A DNA stretch of 64,000 nt from Methylobacter sp. BlB1. Lineage in GTDB: Bacteria; Pseudomonadota; Gammaproteobacteria; Methylococcales; Methylomonadaceae. The position numbers and the translations under genes were made by a program. Location of the stretch: assembly GCF_015476545.1 (NCBI RefSeq), contig NZ_JADMKV010000015.1, positions 21,765 through 85,764 of the forward strand, in the 5' to 3' direction. The number at the start of each line of letters is the position of its first letter. Position 1 is the stretch's first letter. The notes under the pieces were generated by a model. That model was not told the origin of the DNA. It ran no database searches and saw only the letters and a list, made by a program, of their open reading frames with translations. This document shows positions 47,556 through 56,617 of the stretch, piece by piece.

Positions 47556-49145
47556 GTGAAGCAGCAACAGTCCGCGAATATCCATTCGCACAAAATCCTT
47601 ATTTTAGATTTCGGCTCGCAATATACTCAATTAATCGCGCGGCGAATTCGCGAAATCGGCGTTTACTGCGAAATTTACTCCTGCGAATGCAGTGCGGAAG
47701 ATGTTGAACAATTCGCGCCCAACGGCATTATCTTGTCGGGCGGTCCTGAAACGGTAACCAGCGGCGATACGCCGAGAGCGCCGCAAATTGTGTTTGATCT
47801 GGGCGTGCCTGTATTGGGTATTTGTTACGGATTGCAGACTATGACTGCACAGCTGGGTGGCAAGGTCGAGTCTTCCGATCACAGGGAATTCGGTTATGCG
47901 CAGATCAGGGCGCGCGGCCATTCCAAATTACTGGCCGGTATAGAGGATCATGTTTCTGAGGAAGGCTATGGATTGTTGGATGTTTGGATGAGCCATGGCG
48001 ACCGTGTTGTTGACATGCCTGATGGTTTTATGCTGATTGCCAGCTCGGATGGAGCGCCTATTGCCGGTATCGCCAATGAAGAAAAAGCGTTTTACGGCCT
48101 GCAGTTTCATCCGGAAGTCACTCACACCAAACAGGGCGGACGCATATTGTCCCGCTTTGTGTTGGATATTTGTGGCTGCGAGGCGTTATGGACAGCCAGC
48201 AATATCATAGAAGACAGCATTCAGTCCGTGCGCGCGATGGTCGGTAGCGATCAGGTGATTTTAGGCTTGTCCGGCGGGGTGGATTCATCTGTTGTGGCGG
48301 CGTTGCTGCATAAGGCCATAGGCGATCAGTTGACCTGCGTTTTTGTCGATACCGGTCTGCTGCGTTTACACGAAGGCGATCAAGTCATGGCGACATTTGC
48401 TGAGCACATGGGGGTTAAAGTCATCAGAGTCAATGCGGAGCAGCGCTATCTGGACGCCTTGAACGGTGTCAGCGATCCCGAGCAGAAACGCAAGATTATC
48501 GGCAATTTGTTCATTGAAATCTTTGATGAAGAAGCGGCGAAATTAACCGATGCAAAATGGTTGGCGCAGGGCACGATTTATCCCGATGTGATCGAGTCTG
48601 CGGGATCGAAAAGCGGCAAGGCGCATCTGATCAAATCTCATCACAACGTCGGCGGATTGCCTGAAGATATGGCCTTGAAATTGGTCGAGCCTTTACGGGA
48701 ATTGTTCAAGGATGAGGTTAGAAAGCTGGGTCTGGAACTGGGACTGCCCTCAGAAATGATATTTCGCCATCCGTTCCCTGGGCCCGGTTTAGGCGTCAGG
48801 ATTTTAGGTGAAGTCAAAAAACAGTATGCGGACTTGTTGCGTCAGGCTGATGCCGTTTTCATTGAAGAGCTGTACCGACATGAGCTTTATGACAAAGTCA
48901 GCCAGGCCTTTGCCGTATTCCTGCCAGTCAAATCGGTCGGTGTTATGGGCGATGGTCGTCGCTACGATTATGTCATCGCTTTGCGGGCTGTTGAAACGAT
49001 TGATTTCATGACGGCGCGCTGGGCACATTTGCCTTATGAATTTCTTGATGTGGTTTCTCGTCGTATTATTAATGAAGTGCCAGGCATCTCGCGTGTGGCT
49101 TATGATATATCCGGCAAGCCGCCCGCAACCATTGAATGGGAATAA
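47556..49145 (+). CDS. guaA: GMP synthase (glutamine-hydrolysing)
   Basis: Converts XMP to GMP. 529 residues: N-terminal class I amidotransferase with nucleophile in 'GICYGLQTM' and the His-Glu pair in '[10 protein letters not shown]'; ATP-pyrophosphatase domain with the P-loop '[14 protein letters not shown]'; C-terminal dimerisation domain '[10 protein letters not shown]'. A GTG start at 47556 follows GAG by 9 bases. Its last 10 bp overlap tadA. Confidence 0.98.
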   Translation: MKQQQSANIHSHKILILDFGSQYTQLIARRIREIGVYCEIYSCECSAEDVEQFAPNGIILSGGPETVTSGDTPRAPQIVFDLGVPVLGICYGLQTMTAQLGGKVESSDHREFGYAQIRARGHSKLLAGIEDHVSEEGYGLLDVWMSHGDRVVDMPDGFMLIASSDGAPIAGIANEEKAFYGLQFHPEVTHTKQGGRILSRFVLDICGCEALWTASNIIEDSIQSVRAMVGSDQVILGLSGGVDSSVVAALLHKAIGDQLTCVFVDTGLLRLHEGDQVMATFAEHMGVKVIRVNAEQRYLDALNGVSDPEQKRKIIGNLFIEIFDEEAAKLTDAKWLAQGTIYPDVIESAGSKSGKAHLIKSHHNVGGLPEDMALKLVEPLRELFKDEVRKLGLELGLPSEMIFRHPFPGPGLGVRILGEVKKQYADLLRQADAVFIEELYRHELYDKVSQAFAVFLPVKSVGVMGDGRRYDYVIALRAVETIDFMTARWAHLPYEFLDVVSRRIINEVPGISRVAYDISGKPPATIEWE

Positions 49146-49597
49146 TACAATCACAGGATGAAGCATGGATGCGCTATGCCATCAGGCTGGCGCAACGTGC
49201 CGAGCAACAAGGAGAGGTTCCGATCGGTGCTGTCCTTGTTAAGGATGATCAATGTATTGCCGAAGGCTGGAACATGCCGATAGTTACTCATGATCCGACT
49301 GCTCATGCCGAGATCATAGCTGTCCGCAGGGCTGGTATTGCGCTGGAAAATTATCGGCTTTGTGACGCTACGTTATACGTTACGTTGGAGCCTTGTGTGA
49401 TGTGTATGGGCGCTATCAGTCATGCGCGCATTAAGCGGCTGGTTTTCGGAGCCTTCGATCCCAAACGGGGCGCTGTTTGCAACGCCTTGTCACTGAGCGA
49501 TGCAAGCTTTTTAAATCACCGGGTCAATTGGACCGGTGGCGTGTTGGAAGAAGAATGCGGGGAATTGTTAAAGGATTTTTTTCGCGCTAGGCGTTGA
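49136..49597 (+). CDS. tadA: tRNA-specific adenosine deaminase
   Basis: Deaminates A34 to inosine in tRNA-Arg(ACG). 153 residues; zinc-deaminase motifs '[12 protein letters not shown]' (His plus proton-shuttle Glu) and '[11 protein letters not shown]' (two Cys). '[15 protein letters not shown]' matches the family N-terminus. guaA-tadA adjacency recurs in gammaproteobacteria. Confidence 0.95.
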   Translation: MGIIQSQDEAWMRYAIRLAQRAEQQGEVPIGAVLVKDDQCIAEGWNMPIVTHDPTAHAEIIAVRRAGIALENYRLCDATLYVTLEPCVMCMGAISHARIKRLVFGAFDPKRGAVCNALSLSDASFLNHRVNWTGGVLEEECGELLKDFFRARR

Positions 49598-49725
49598 TAT
49601 CGTTTCTGATTGATGTGCTCGCAGTCATTATCGCAGCATGCTAAGCGCGATTAGTTGCCTGAATCTGACCTGATGCTGTCAGTATTGTGATTGAAATATC
49701 GCCAAGGCTTTGAGCTGGCGTTGCA

Positions 49726-49758
49726 TGATGCCGCAACTCAACTAGAGTTGCGGCATCA
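49726..49758. terminator. 14-bp perfect inverted repeat between convergent tadA and pgi
   Basis: TGATGCCGCAACTC (49726-49739) and GAGTTGCGGCATCA (49745-49758), loop of 5. No T-run on either strand, so it is atypical as an intrinsic terminator. It could still block or stabilise both convergent transcripts. The rest of the 227-bp gap shows nothing else. Confidence 0.5.
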
Positions 49759-49824
49759 CCATTTGCTTCGTCGGTTATTTGAATGATGCTCAGATATTTT
49801 AATGCGTTAACCTGGGGGCGGCCA

Positions 49825-51456
49825 TTATCGGTATTGTTTATAAGTGTTGATCAGCGCATTAGTAGAGCCATCATGGCTTTTGATAATTTCTTCATTCTGA
49901 AGCTCGGGAAGTATAGCTTTGGCTAATACTTTTCCCAATTCCACGCCCATCTGGTCAAAAGAATTGATGTTCCAGATCACGCCTTGAACGAAAATTTTAT
50001 GTTCATACAATGCGATCAATGAGCCCAATGTTTTGGGCGTCAGTTTCTTGAATAAAAATGCATTGGATGGTTTGTTGCCTTCAAATACTTTTGAAGCGAC
50101 CAGCACCGGGTCGGCCTGTTCGGACGGTGTCAGTTCCCGTTTGACTTCTTCGGTCGTTTTGCCTTTCATCAAAGCTTCAGGCTGCGCCAGGAAGTTTGAG
50201 ATCAAAATGTCATGATGTTCAGGCAAATGGTAATGGCTTTGTGCAGGGGCCAGAAAGTCACAAGGAATCAGTTTGGTGCCCTGGTGTATGAGCTGATAAA
50301 AAGCGTGCTGTCCATTAGTGCCGGGCTGGCCCCAGATAATCTGGCCGGTGCTGTAGTCAACCTTTTCGCCATTCATATCGATACTTTTGCCGTTGCTTTC
50401 CATGTCGCCCTGCTGAAAGTAATCGGCTAAATAGCGTAGGGATTGGTCATAGGGCAAAATGGCGTGCGATTCGGCATTAAAGAAGTTGTTATACCAGATG
50501 CCTAACAGCCCCATGATGACAGGGATATTTTTTTCAAAAGGCGTGCTGCGGAAGTGTTCGTCAACTTCATGAGCGCCCTGCAACAACTGCTCAAAATTGT
50601 CCATGCCGACATACAAGGCAATGGATAGGCCTATGCTTGACCAAAGTGAGTAACGGCCGCCTACCCAATCCCAGAATTCAAACATATTGTTGGCGTCTAT
50701 TCCGAACTCGGCAATTTTGTCGATATCGGTCGAAATGGCGACAAAATGCTTGGCAACGGCTTTTTGATCTTTCGCGCTGTCCAGAAACCAGTTTCTTGCA
50801 GACTTTGCATTAGTCATGGTTTCGTGCGTGTTGAATTTTTTGGATGCGATAAGAAACAGTGTTGTTTCAGGGGACAAGCATTTTAAAGTTTCTATAAGAT
50901 CGGCCTGGTCCACATTGGAGACAAAATGAACTTTTAATGCATCTGTGGCATAAGGCGTCAAAGCAGTCGAGGCCATCTTCGGGCCTAAGTCAGAACCTCC
51001 GATACCAATATTGACGATGTCGGTGATGGCTTTGCCGGTATAACCCTTCCATTCGCCCGAGCGAACACTATCGCAGAAGGCGCGCATTTTAGCGAGCACC
51101 TTATTGATTTGCGGCATGACGTCTTGCTCGTCCACATAAACCGGCTTATTGCTCCGGTTACGCAGAGCGGTATGCAGAACGGCTCTGCGTTCGGTATTGT
51201 TAATAATCGCTCCGGAGAGCATGGCATGGATTTTTGATTCAAGCCCAGCGTGTCTGGCAAGATCTATGAGAAGAGGCAGTGTTTCCTCAGTTATTCTGTT
51301 CTTGGAATAGTCAAAAAGAATATCGTTAAAAGTAAGGGAGAACTTATCGAAACGATGACTGTCACTTTCAAAGCTGTCGCGCAGTGAATGCTTGTGTATT
51401 TGATGATAATGGTTTTGTAAGGCTTTCCAGGCTTCTGAGGTGGTCAGAGATGACAT
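49825..51456 (-). CDS. pgi: Glucose-6-phosphate isomerase
   Basis: Interconverts glucose-6-P and fructose-6-P. The frame is open further upstream (to 51570), but the start at 51456 gives a 543-residue protein with the usual '[15 protein letters not shown]' N-terminus, close to the 549 of E. coli. Signatures '[11 protein letters not shown]' and 'DQRSL'-like '[21 protein letters not shown]' are seen, along with the '[18 protein letters not shown]' catalytic region. In a ribulose-monophosphate organism the enzyme would feed hexulose-derived carbon into glucose phosphates (inference). Confidence 0.96.
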   Translation of the reverse strand: MSSLTTSEAWKALQNHYHQIHKHSLRDSFESDSHRFDKFSLTFNDILFDYSKNRITEETLPLLIDLARHAGLESKIHAMLSGAIINNTERRAVLHTALRNRSNKPVYVDEQDVMPQINKVLAKMRAFCDSVRSGEWKGYTGKAITDIVNIGIGGSDLGPKMASTALTPYATDALKVHFVSNVDQADLIETLKCLSPETTLFLIASKKFNTHETMTNAKSARNWFLDSAKDQKAVAKHFVAISTDIDKIAEFGIDANNMFEFWDWVGGRYSLWSSIGLSIALYVGMDNFEQLLQGAHEVDEHFRSTPFEKNIPVIMGLLGIWYNNFFNAESHAILPYDQSLRYLADYFQQGDMESNGKSIDMNGEKVDYSTGQIIWGQPGTNGQHAFYQLIHQGTKLIPCDFLAPAQSHYHLPEHHDILISNFLAQPEALMKGKTTEEVKRELTPSEQADPVLVASKVFEGNKPSNAFLFKKLTPKTLGSLIALYEHKIFVQGVIWNINSFDQMGVELGKVLAKAILPELQNEEIIKSHDGSTNALINTYKQYR

Positions 51457-51741
51457 TGTGCTGAGTTCCGGCTGAATAAAATTTAGTGTAAGTCTACGAA
51501 AAGGGCCCAATGATGGCAATAGCGCTATAAGGGCATTATCATTTGGCAACATTATACTTTTATAGCACATGACTTTCCATCAATTCCTTTATTTGTATGG
51601 GGCGATATGCTAGAGTTGCAAGTTGCTATGAGCCAAGATAGAGAGCAAATACAGTTTTTATGAGCTCAAGCTATGTAAATAGGGGCGGTTGCATTTTTCC
51701 TAATAATAATAATTATTTATTTAGCAAAACTGGAAGGTAGT

Positions 51742-52335
51742 ATGAATAGAGCACAGATATTAAGAAGAGTTGGCCTAGGATTCCTGGGGTTGTTTTTTTC
51801 TGCCTCGTTGTGGGCACACGGTGGAGCAGCTGGTACCGATACCGATCAATGTAAATTTGAATTGGAAAAGGATCATTGGATTCACTATACCGCTTATCAA
51901 CCGAAAGATTTCCCGGCCGAAGATTTTTGCGGCAACATTCCCAATACCAATACATTAACTCAGCTTGTATTTGATTATCAGGACGTCAGATACAGAAATA
52001 TGGCGGTTGAGTTTGAAGTAACAAAAGAACCTGAAGGCAATCGGGTATTTTTCCAAGAAGCTAATAAGCATAAATCCGGTACTGTAGTTTTATCTTTACC
52101 TAACGGTGTGCCAGAAGCGGGCAAATATCTGATCCATATTACATTGGTTCCAGATCAAGGCGATAGACTGGATGCCCACATGAGCTTCATGGCAGGCAAA
52201 GGGCAAGAGGTAAAAAGCGGCAGCATACTCTTATACGCATTCTTTGCATTTGCAGGCTTATACGTACTGTATCTGTCACATGCAGGCTTCAAGCGTCTGA
52301 TCGATGGAATATTGGCTAAGGTTAAAGGTTTTTGA
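51742..52335 (+). CDS. Membrane-anchored periplasmic protein, AmoD/PmoD-associated-ORF-like
   Basis: 197 residues. A signal peptide (residues 1-25, 'FFSASLWA') would leave His26 as the mature N-terminus ('HGGAAGTDTDQC'). A periplasmic beta-rich domain follows, with Cys37 and Cys63, 'HWIHYTAYQP', 'VFDYQDVRYRNMAVEFEVTKEPEG' and 'DAHMSFM', then one C-terminal membrane helix (~162-179) and a basic tail. From memory this pattern resembles the small anchored proteins encoded beside amoCAB/pmoCAB operons and linked to copper. That assignment is an inference and no search was run. GGAAGG before the ATG is a strong ribosome site. It probably works with the cupredoxin gene downstream. Confidence 0.55.
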   Translation: MNRAQILRRVGLGFLGLFFSASLWAHGGAAGTDTDQCKFELEKDHWIHYTAYQPKDFPAEDFCGNIPNTNTLTQLVFDYQDVRYRNMAVEFEVTKEPEGNRVFFQEANKHKSGTVVLSLPNGVPEAGKYLIHITLVPDQGDRLDAHMSFMAGKGQEVKSGSILLYAFFAFAGLYVLYLSHAGFKRLIDGILAKVKGF

Positions 52336-52725
52336 TCAATGACTGATAGCCAAGATTAACAGTTAGTTATTTAAAAGCCAGACCTTAAATTATCGGAACT
52401 TCCTTGATGTTTTAGGGTCTGGCTATGATGTTAATGCAATTTATGGCATGGCTATCATGGATTTGCCCAAGACGGGATCAACAAAATTAAGATGCAGATA
52501 AAATTTTTTGAATGCAGAATGCCAGTCTGGCAAGATTTGATCTACCGCCTAATCTAGGTGAAGTAGATGCAGTAGTTTATGTTGAACCGAAGCCAAGGCT
52601 GTCATAAAAAAACAGCATGCAGGATCTTTGGCAAGGGATATGCATTCAGAAATTTTTCTGATCAGTTTTTATTATTCTTTAATAAAAACTTTTGTTGATT
52701 TTTTCCAGTAAAGAGGAAACTTAGA
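52336..52725. promoter_or_regulatory. 390-bp gap with two long hairpins
   Basis: The first hairpin is AGCCAGACCTTAAA (52376-52389) with TTTAGGGTCTGGCT (52411-52424): 14 pairs including one G-T, with GGAAcTTCC inside the loop. The second is AT-rich, AGTTTTTATTA (52664-52674) with TAATAAAAACT (52680-52690), a perfect 11-bp stem followed by T-rich sequence, ending 35 bases before the cupredoxin gene. The first may end the upstream transcript without a T-run. The second could be a leader terminator or an operator. No coding frame is supported. Confidence 0.5.
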
Positions 52726-53637
52726 ATGGTGAAGTTGTTATCAGTGGCGATAATAAGCTTTCTTTTTTCCGTACCGGCGGCTATGGCGGCGGAAGAGTAT
52801 GAAGAGCATAACTCGCTTATGAGTCATGGCGATGGCCACTTAATGGATATGGGTGGCGGCATGGTGATGGGGCAGAATGCCGATACCTTGCCAGGCGGCT
52901 GCGAAGAAATATCTGAAACCAAGGAAATTACTGTCCGCGCCGGCCATAAATACGCTGAAAAGTTTCCAGGAAGAATGTTCGCGTTTGATACTCAGGAATT
53001 TAATTTCAAGCCCTGTACCAAGCTGACGGTTCATTTTATCAATGACGATAACATCCGCCACCAATGGATGATGCATGGCCTGCCCAAGTATTTGTATCCG
53101 AAAGGCATGTTCCATCTGGAAGTAACAGGTCCTGCAAAAATTTCCGGTACATTGATTCTTCCTCCCGGCGATAAAACTTATCTGGTGCACTGCGATATCG
53201 CTCAGCATATGGAAAAAGGTATGAAAGCCCAGTTGAAAGTTGGTAAAGGCGACGGAGATCTGCCTAGTATTCCAGGTGTGACTGATTATGCTATTCAAGA
53301 TGATTACTCAGGCATTCAGTCGATAACAGCCGCGGCTGTTGCCGGCAATGCGGGGGCTCAGACTGCTGCTCCAGTTGCTGCAACAAAAAGTGTGCCTGCA
53401 GTCGCACCAGAGCAAAAAGACGAATCGATGATTTCGGGAATGACCGTAATTGGATTAGCGATCGGCTTACTGCTGGCGCCATTTTTGGCTCGCAAATTCA
53501 AAGGAATGAGCGCATCGGAAATAGTGGCTTATATTTTCGATTTATTGAGATCGGCTATCGAATTGATTGTAAAATTTTTGTCTGATCTGGTTAAGTTGGT
53601 CATTTCCAGCAAGAACAAGACATTACCCGGAAGTTAA
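52726..53637 (+). CDS. Membrane-anchored cupredoxin with Met/His-rich N-terminus
   Basis: 303 residues. A signal peptide (1-21) is followed by a Met/His-rich stretch (residues 28-50: His28, 34 and 38; Met32, 40, 42, 46 and 48), typical of Cu(I)/Cu(II) uptake segments. The cupredoxin fold (~65-172) has candidate type-1 ligands His112 ('IRHQW'), Cys156, His161 and Met166 ('HCDIAQHMEKGM'), with Cys-His spacing like azurin. An Ala/Pro linker (200-232) and a membrane helix (~237-256) with a second hydrophobic/amphipathic helix follow. It likely binds or carries copper in the periplasm. AGAGGA 8 bases upstream supports the start. Confidence 0.75.
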   Translation: MVKLLSVAIISFLFSVPAAMAAEEYEEHNSLMSHGDGHLMDMGGGMVMGQNADTLPGGCEEISETKEITVRAGHKYAEKFPGRMFAFDTQEFNFKPCTKLTVHFINDDNIRHQWMMHGLPKYLYPKGMFHLEVTGPAKISGTLILPPGDKTYLVHCDIAQHMEKGMKAQLKVGKGDGDLPSIPGVTDYAIQDDYSGIQSITAAAVAGNAGAQTAAPVAATKSVPAVAPEQKDESMISGMTVIGLAIGLLLAPFLARKFKGMSASEIVAYIFDLLRSAIELIVKFLSDLVKLVISSKNKTLPGS

Positions 53638-53650
53638 ATTCTGGCAATAT

Positions 53651-53690
53651 AAAAACCCCTGTGCTTTTTGGGCTACAGGGGTTTTTTTTT
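53651..53690 (+). terminator. Strong intrinsic terminator after the cupredoxin gene
   Basis: Stem AAAAACCCCTGT (53651-53662) with ACAGGGGTTTTT (53675-53686), 12-base loop, then a T-run to 53690. The next gene's ribosome site starts right after it. Confidence 0.88.
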
Positions 53691-53702
53691 GGGAGAAATT
53701 AA

Positions 53703-54128
53703 GTGCAAGAGATGCTGGTTGGAATAGAGGGATTATTTATTAGTGCCTTTATATCATCAACGATTGCCCCAGGTGGATCTGAGGCGGTACTGGCTTATAT
53801 GGTAGCGGAAGGCTGTTATCAGATTGAGCAATTAGTCATTGTTGCCACTATAGGCAATACGCTGGGCGCAATGACGACGTGGATTTTAGGCCTTCTGGCC
53901 GCTAAAAAATTTCCTATGGCTACGCTATTGCCGGAAAAGAAGCAGAAAGCGCTCGATATAGTCAGAAAAAGAGGCGTTTGGGCATTATTTTTTTCATGGT
54001 TGCCATTGGTTGGGGATGCTTTGTGTTTTGCTGGTGGTTGGTTGAGGCTTCCTTTATTGCCGGCTTGTTTAATCATTTTGTCAGGTAAATTTGCAAGGTA
54101 TGCCGCAATTGCTTGGGTATTTATATAA
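53703..54128 (+). CDS. YqaA/DedA-like small membrane protein
   Basis: 141 residues, about four membrane helices. 'STIAPGGSEAVLAYMV', 'ATIGNTLGAMTTWILG', 'KRGVWALFFSWLPLVGDALCFAGGWLRLP' and 'GKFARYAAIAW' match the YqaA branch of SNARE-associated/VTT proteins. DedA/VTT proteins act as lipid scramblases or carrier-lipid transporters; the YqaA branch is uncharacterised. GTG at 53703 with GGAG about 8 bases upstream. Confidence 0.82.
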   Translation: MQEMLVGIEGLFISAFISSTIAPGGSEAVLAYMVAEGCYQIEQLVIVATIGNTLGAMTTWILGLLAAKKFPMATLLPEKKQKALDIVRKRGVWALFFSWLPLVGDALCFAGGWLRLPLLPACLIILSGKFARYAAIAWVFI

Positions 54129-54184
54129 GGCCATGTCATAGAAGACTTTATGACGGAGCCGAAGTTAATTTGACGAGGTAAAAA

Positions 54185-54970
54185 ATGTTACGCCATTTCC
54201 CACCTGTTGATGGTGCTTATGCGCATAAAAAACGGGATTATTTTATAGCAGCCTTTACTTTTTTTTGCGTAGCGGTCTGTTTAACGGCTGACGCTAATGC
54301 TACGCTGGAGAAACAAAATGCGCTAGGCGTCTGCGGATGGGTGTTTTTAACAGGTTTACTGCTCGGCGAAAACAAAGAAGTCAGAATGCAGGTAATTATT
54401 GCCATCATTTTTGCCACTATAGGGGAACATTTTGCCTCGCCTTTTATGGGCGGGTATACCTATCGTTTTGGCAATGTGCCGGCTTATGTGCCGCCGGGGC
54501 ATGGCATGGTTTATTTGACGGCTGTGGCGTTGGGGCGCTCAGGACTGTTTTTAAGATATGCCAGAGAAATCGCCACATTTGTAGTGCTCGTGTGTGGCGC
54601 CTGGTCTGCCTGGGGTATCAGCGGCTATGCGGAGCAGGGTGATTATGTAGGTGCTTTGCTGTTTTGCGTTTTTCTGATTTATCTTTTCAAGGGGCGTTCA
54701 CCCATGGTTTATCTTGCAGCCTTTTTTATTACGACATGGTTGGAAATTATTGGCACCGCGGTTGGGACCTGGAAGTGGGCGGCTATCGATCCGGTGTTGC
54801 ATTTGCCGCAAGGCAATCCGCCAAGCGGCGTTGCTGCCTGGTATTGCTTAGTCGATGCGGTAGCGATGGGTGGAGCTGCACCGCTATTACGAGCGTTGAA
54901 AACGGTCAGTATGCGTATTAAATCGGATAAATCGCGAGAAAGTGCATATCAAGGAGCCAGCAACGAGTAA
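54185..54970 (+). CDS. Unrecognised membrane protein with internal duplication
   Basis: 261 residues, about seven membrane helices; I do not recognise the family. Two similar blocks are visible: residues ~81-120 (Glu81, Gly89-Gly90-Tyr, Pro-rich 'YVPPGHGMVY', then 'LTAVALG') and ~187-230 (Glu187, Gly194-Thr-Trp, 'LPQGNPPSGVAAWY', then 'VDAVAMG'). This suggests a duplicated half with a paired Glu/Gly/aromatic/Pro motif, perhaps a transport or lipid-binding site. It lies 56 bp after the YqaA-like gene and shares its strand. A copper or lipid role is only guilt by association. Confidence 0.65.
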   Translation: MLRHFPPVDGAYAHKKRDYFIAAFTFFCVAVCLTADANATLEKQNALGVCGWVFLTGLLLGENKEVRMQVIIAIIFATIGEHFASPFMGGYTYRFGNVPAYVPPGHGMVYLTAVALGRSGLFLRYAREIATFVVLVCGAWSAWGISGYAEQGDYVGALLFCVFLIYLFKGRSPMVYLAAFFITTWLEIIGTAVGTWKWAAIDPVLHLPQGNPPSGVAAWYCLVDAVAMGGAAPLLRALKTVSMRIKSDKSRESAYQGASNE

Positions 54971-55039
54971 TAAATTAGAGAGATGCTGATTGAGGAAATA
55001 AACGAATAGTTTTCGACTTGATACAATCAGCAACTAATA

Positions 55040-55078
55040 AAAAAGGGCTGGTTCAAATGTATTGATCCAGTCCTTTTT
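55040..55078. terminator. Bidirectional terminator overlapping a glycosyltransferase stop
   Basis: 12-bp stem AAAAAGGGCTGG (55040-55051) with CCAGTCCTTTTT (55067-55078), one G-T pair. T-runs lie on both strands. The stop codon of the minus-strand GT2 gene lies in its loop region. Confidence 0.75.
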
Positions 55079-55868
55079 CCGCCTGAATGAACTCCCGTTC
55101 ATTCAGGCGCTCCATAAGCCGCTGAAAGTTTTTATCATGCTGGCTTTGATCGTTTTGCCGGTGCCACAGGTGCAAGACAGGTACAGCAAATCGGCCTTCC
55201 TTGCGTTTAATGCCGTTATGTATCAGACGAATCACCAGATCAGAATCTTCATAACCCCAGCCTTGGAAAAGTTCGTCAAAACCGTTAACCGCCATAAAAT
55301 CATTTTTCCACATGGCCAAGTTACAGGTCATGGCTTTTTGCCAGCGGAGCGGATGTATCAGGCGTAACGGCCCCATGGGCAAGGATATGAGCGGAGTGAT
55401 TCTGTTTATTTTGCCAGTCAGCCAGCGGAAAATAAAATAAGCTTTTGATTGACTATGAAGGGGAATTTTCTCGCTCAGGACTGTTTGAGTGAAGTTTTCG
55501 GTTAAAAGCATGCGATTGCCGGGGACAAAGTAGCCTTTAGCGGCTAAGCGGCGATGGACTTTTATAAAATCTGGAAAAACTACGCAGTCGCCATCGAGAA
55601 AAATCAGATAGTCACCTTGGCTGCGGGCAACTGCTCTGTTTCGAATAGTGCCGGCCCTGAAGCCTTGGTCTTCATGATAAACATGTTTGACCGGTATTGA
55701 ACTACCCGAGTACCGATTCTTTATCAATTCCCGAGTTTCAAACGTTGAGCCATCATCAGCAACAAGAACTTCAAAATTCTGATCTTGCTGATTTAACAGA
55801 CTTTGCAGACTGGCATCCAATGCTTCCGGCCAGTTATAGGTCGTGACAATGACAGAAATCAAACTCAC
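55053..55868 (-). CDS. Glycosyltransferase family 2 with C-terminal galactosyltransferase-type region
   Basis: 271 residues. 'SVIVTTYNWPEALDASLQSLL' start, 'VADDGST', the metal-binding 'FLDGDCV', and 'GWGYEDSDLVIRLIHNG' like the GT7-C catalytic block of chondroitin-polymerase-type GT2 enzymes. Its GTG start overlaps the stop of the upstream WaaE-like gene (GTGA). Placed in the core-LPS cluster, it probably adds a core hexose; the substrate is unknown. Confidence 0.83.
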   Translation of the reverse strand: MSLISVIVTTYNWPEALDASLQSLLNQQDQNFEVLVADDGSTFETRELIKNRYSGSSIPVKHVYHEDQGFRAGTIRNRAVARSQGDYLIFLDGDCVVFPDFIKVHRRLAAKGYFVPGNRMLLTENFTQTVLSEKIPLHSQSKAYFIFRWLTGKINRITPLISLPMGPLRLIHPLRWQKAMTCNLAMWKNDFMAVNGFDELFQGWGYEDSDLVIRLIHNGIKRKEGRFAVPVLHLWHRQNDQSQHDKNFQRLMERLNEREFIQAEKGLDQYI

Positions 55869-56617
55869 GTCTTTGACTCCTTGTTCCGTTGCATATCCAG
55901 CAATTTCAGATATTTATAATAAGTGCCTTCAGCATTGGATATGGCGAGCATGAGTCCTTGCTGTCCATCCAGAAAAGCGGCCTTTAAACAGTAAGTGCGA
56001 AAAAAAGTCCAGAATCCTTTAGCTATCGCCTGGAATAATGTGGTTTTTTTGCCAGCCTGGTGCAGTTTTTCAGCGCCCAGTGACGAATAACTGTTGATTT
56101 TGTGCAGGACTTCTTCAGGGTTTATAAACGCTTCATGAATCAGCGGTGTTTTTAAGCGCTGGATAGTGCCGTCGACAATAATACGTTCATGAACGAGATC
56201 TTCGGTGAAATGCCCGTGTTCACGTTGAAATAAACGCAAAACATAATCGGGCCACCATCCGCCATGCCTGATCTGTTTGCCGCAATAGCTTGAAAGACGC
56301 GGTATTTCAAAGCCACTGATATGGGCTTGGCTCATGGCCTGCTCAATTTCTTCTCTCAATTCGGGTATCACTTGTTCGTCGGCATCGATAGACAAGATCC
56401 ACGGCTGGGTTGCCTTGCTGACGGCGCGCTGTTTTTGAATGCCGAAACCCGGCCAGTCAGTCATAAACACCTTGTCAGTGTAGCGCCGGCAGATGTCGAC
56501 CGTATTGTCTTCGCTGCCTGAATCCAGAACAATGATTTCATCCGCCCACGCGATAGATTCCAGGCAGCGGGCAATATGCGCGGATTCGTTCTTGGTGATA
56601 ATAACTACGCTGAGCAT
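55865..56617 (-). CDS. waaE: WaaE/KdtX-like LPS core glycosyltransferase (GT2)
   Basis: About 250 residues. 'SVVIITKNESAHIARCLESIAWADEIIVLDSGSEDNT' (WaaE hallmark), 'WPGFGIQKQRAVSKA', the DXD equivalent 'SIDADE', and 'RHGGWWPDYVLRLF'. Relatives add a beta-1,4-glucose to heptose I of the inner core. Start at 56617 matches the family N-terminus; ATG 56650 is possible and would lie deeper inside waaL. It overlaps its neighbours on both sides. Confidence 0.82.
   Translation of the reverse strand: MLSVVIITKNESAHIARCLESIAWADEIIVLDSGSEDNTVDICRRYTDKVFMTDWPGFGIQKQRAVSKATQPWILSIDADEQVIPELREEIEQAMSQAHISGFEIPRLSSYCGKQIRHGGWWPDYVLRLFQREHGHFTEDLVHERIIVDGTIQRLKTPLIHEAFINPEEVLHKINSYSSLGAEKLHQAGKKTTLFQAIAKGFWTFFRTYCLKAAFLDGQQGLMLAISNAEGTYYKYLKLLDMQRNKESKT

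Noticed and set aside
51457..51570. N-terminal extension of pgi (38 extra residues)
   Set aside because: The family N-terminus begins at the internal Met (51456), and the extension has no conserved content; treated as open frame upstream of the start.
51742..53637. Methane or ammonia monooxygenase subunits (pmoCAB) in the window
   Set aside because: The two copper-type proteins are accessory-like; no protein with PmoA, PmoB or PmoC features is present.
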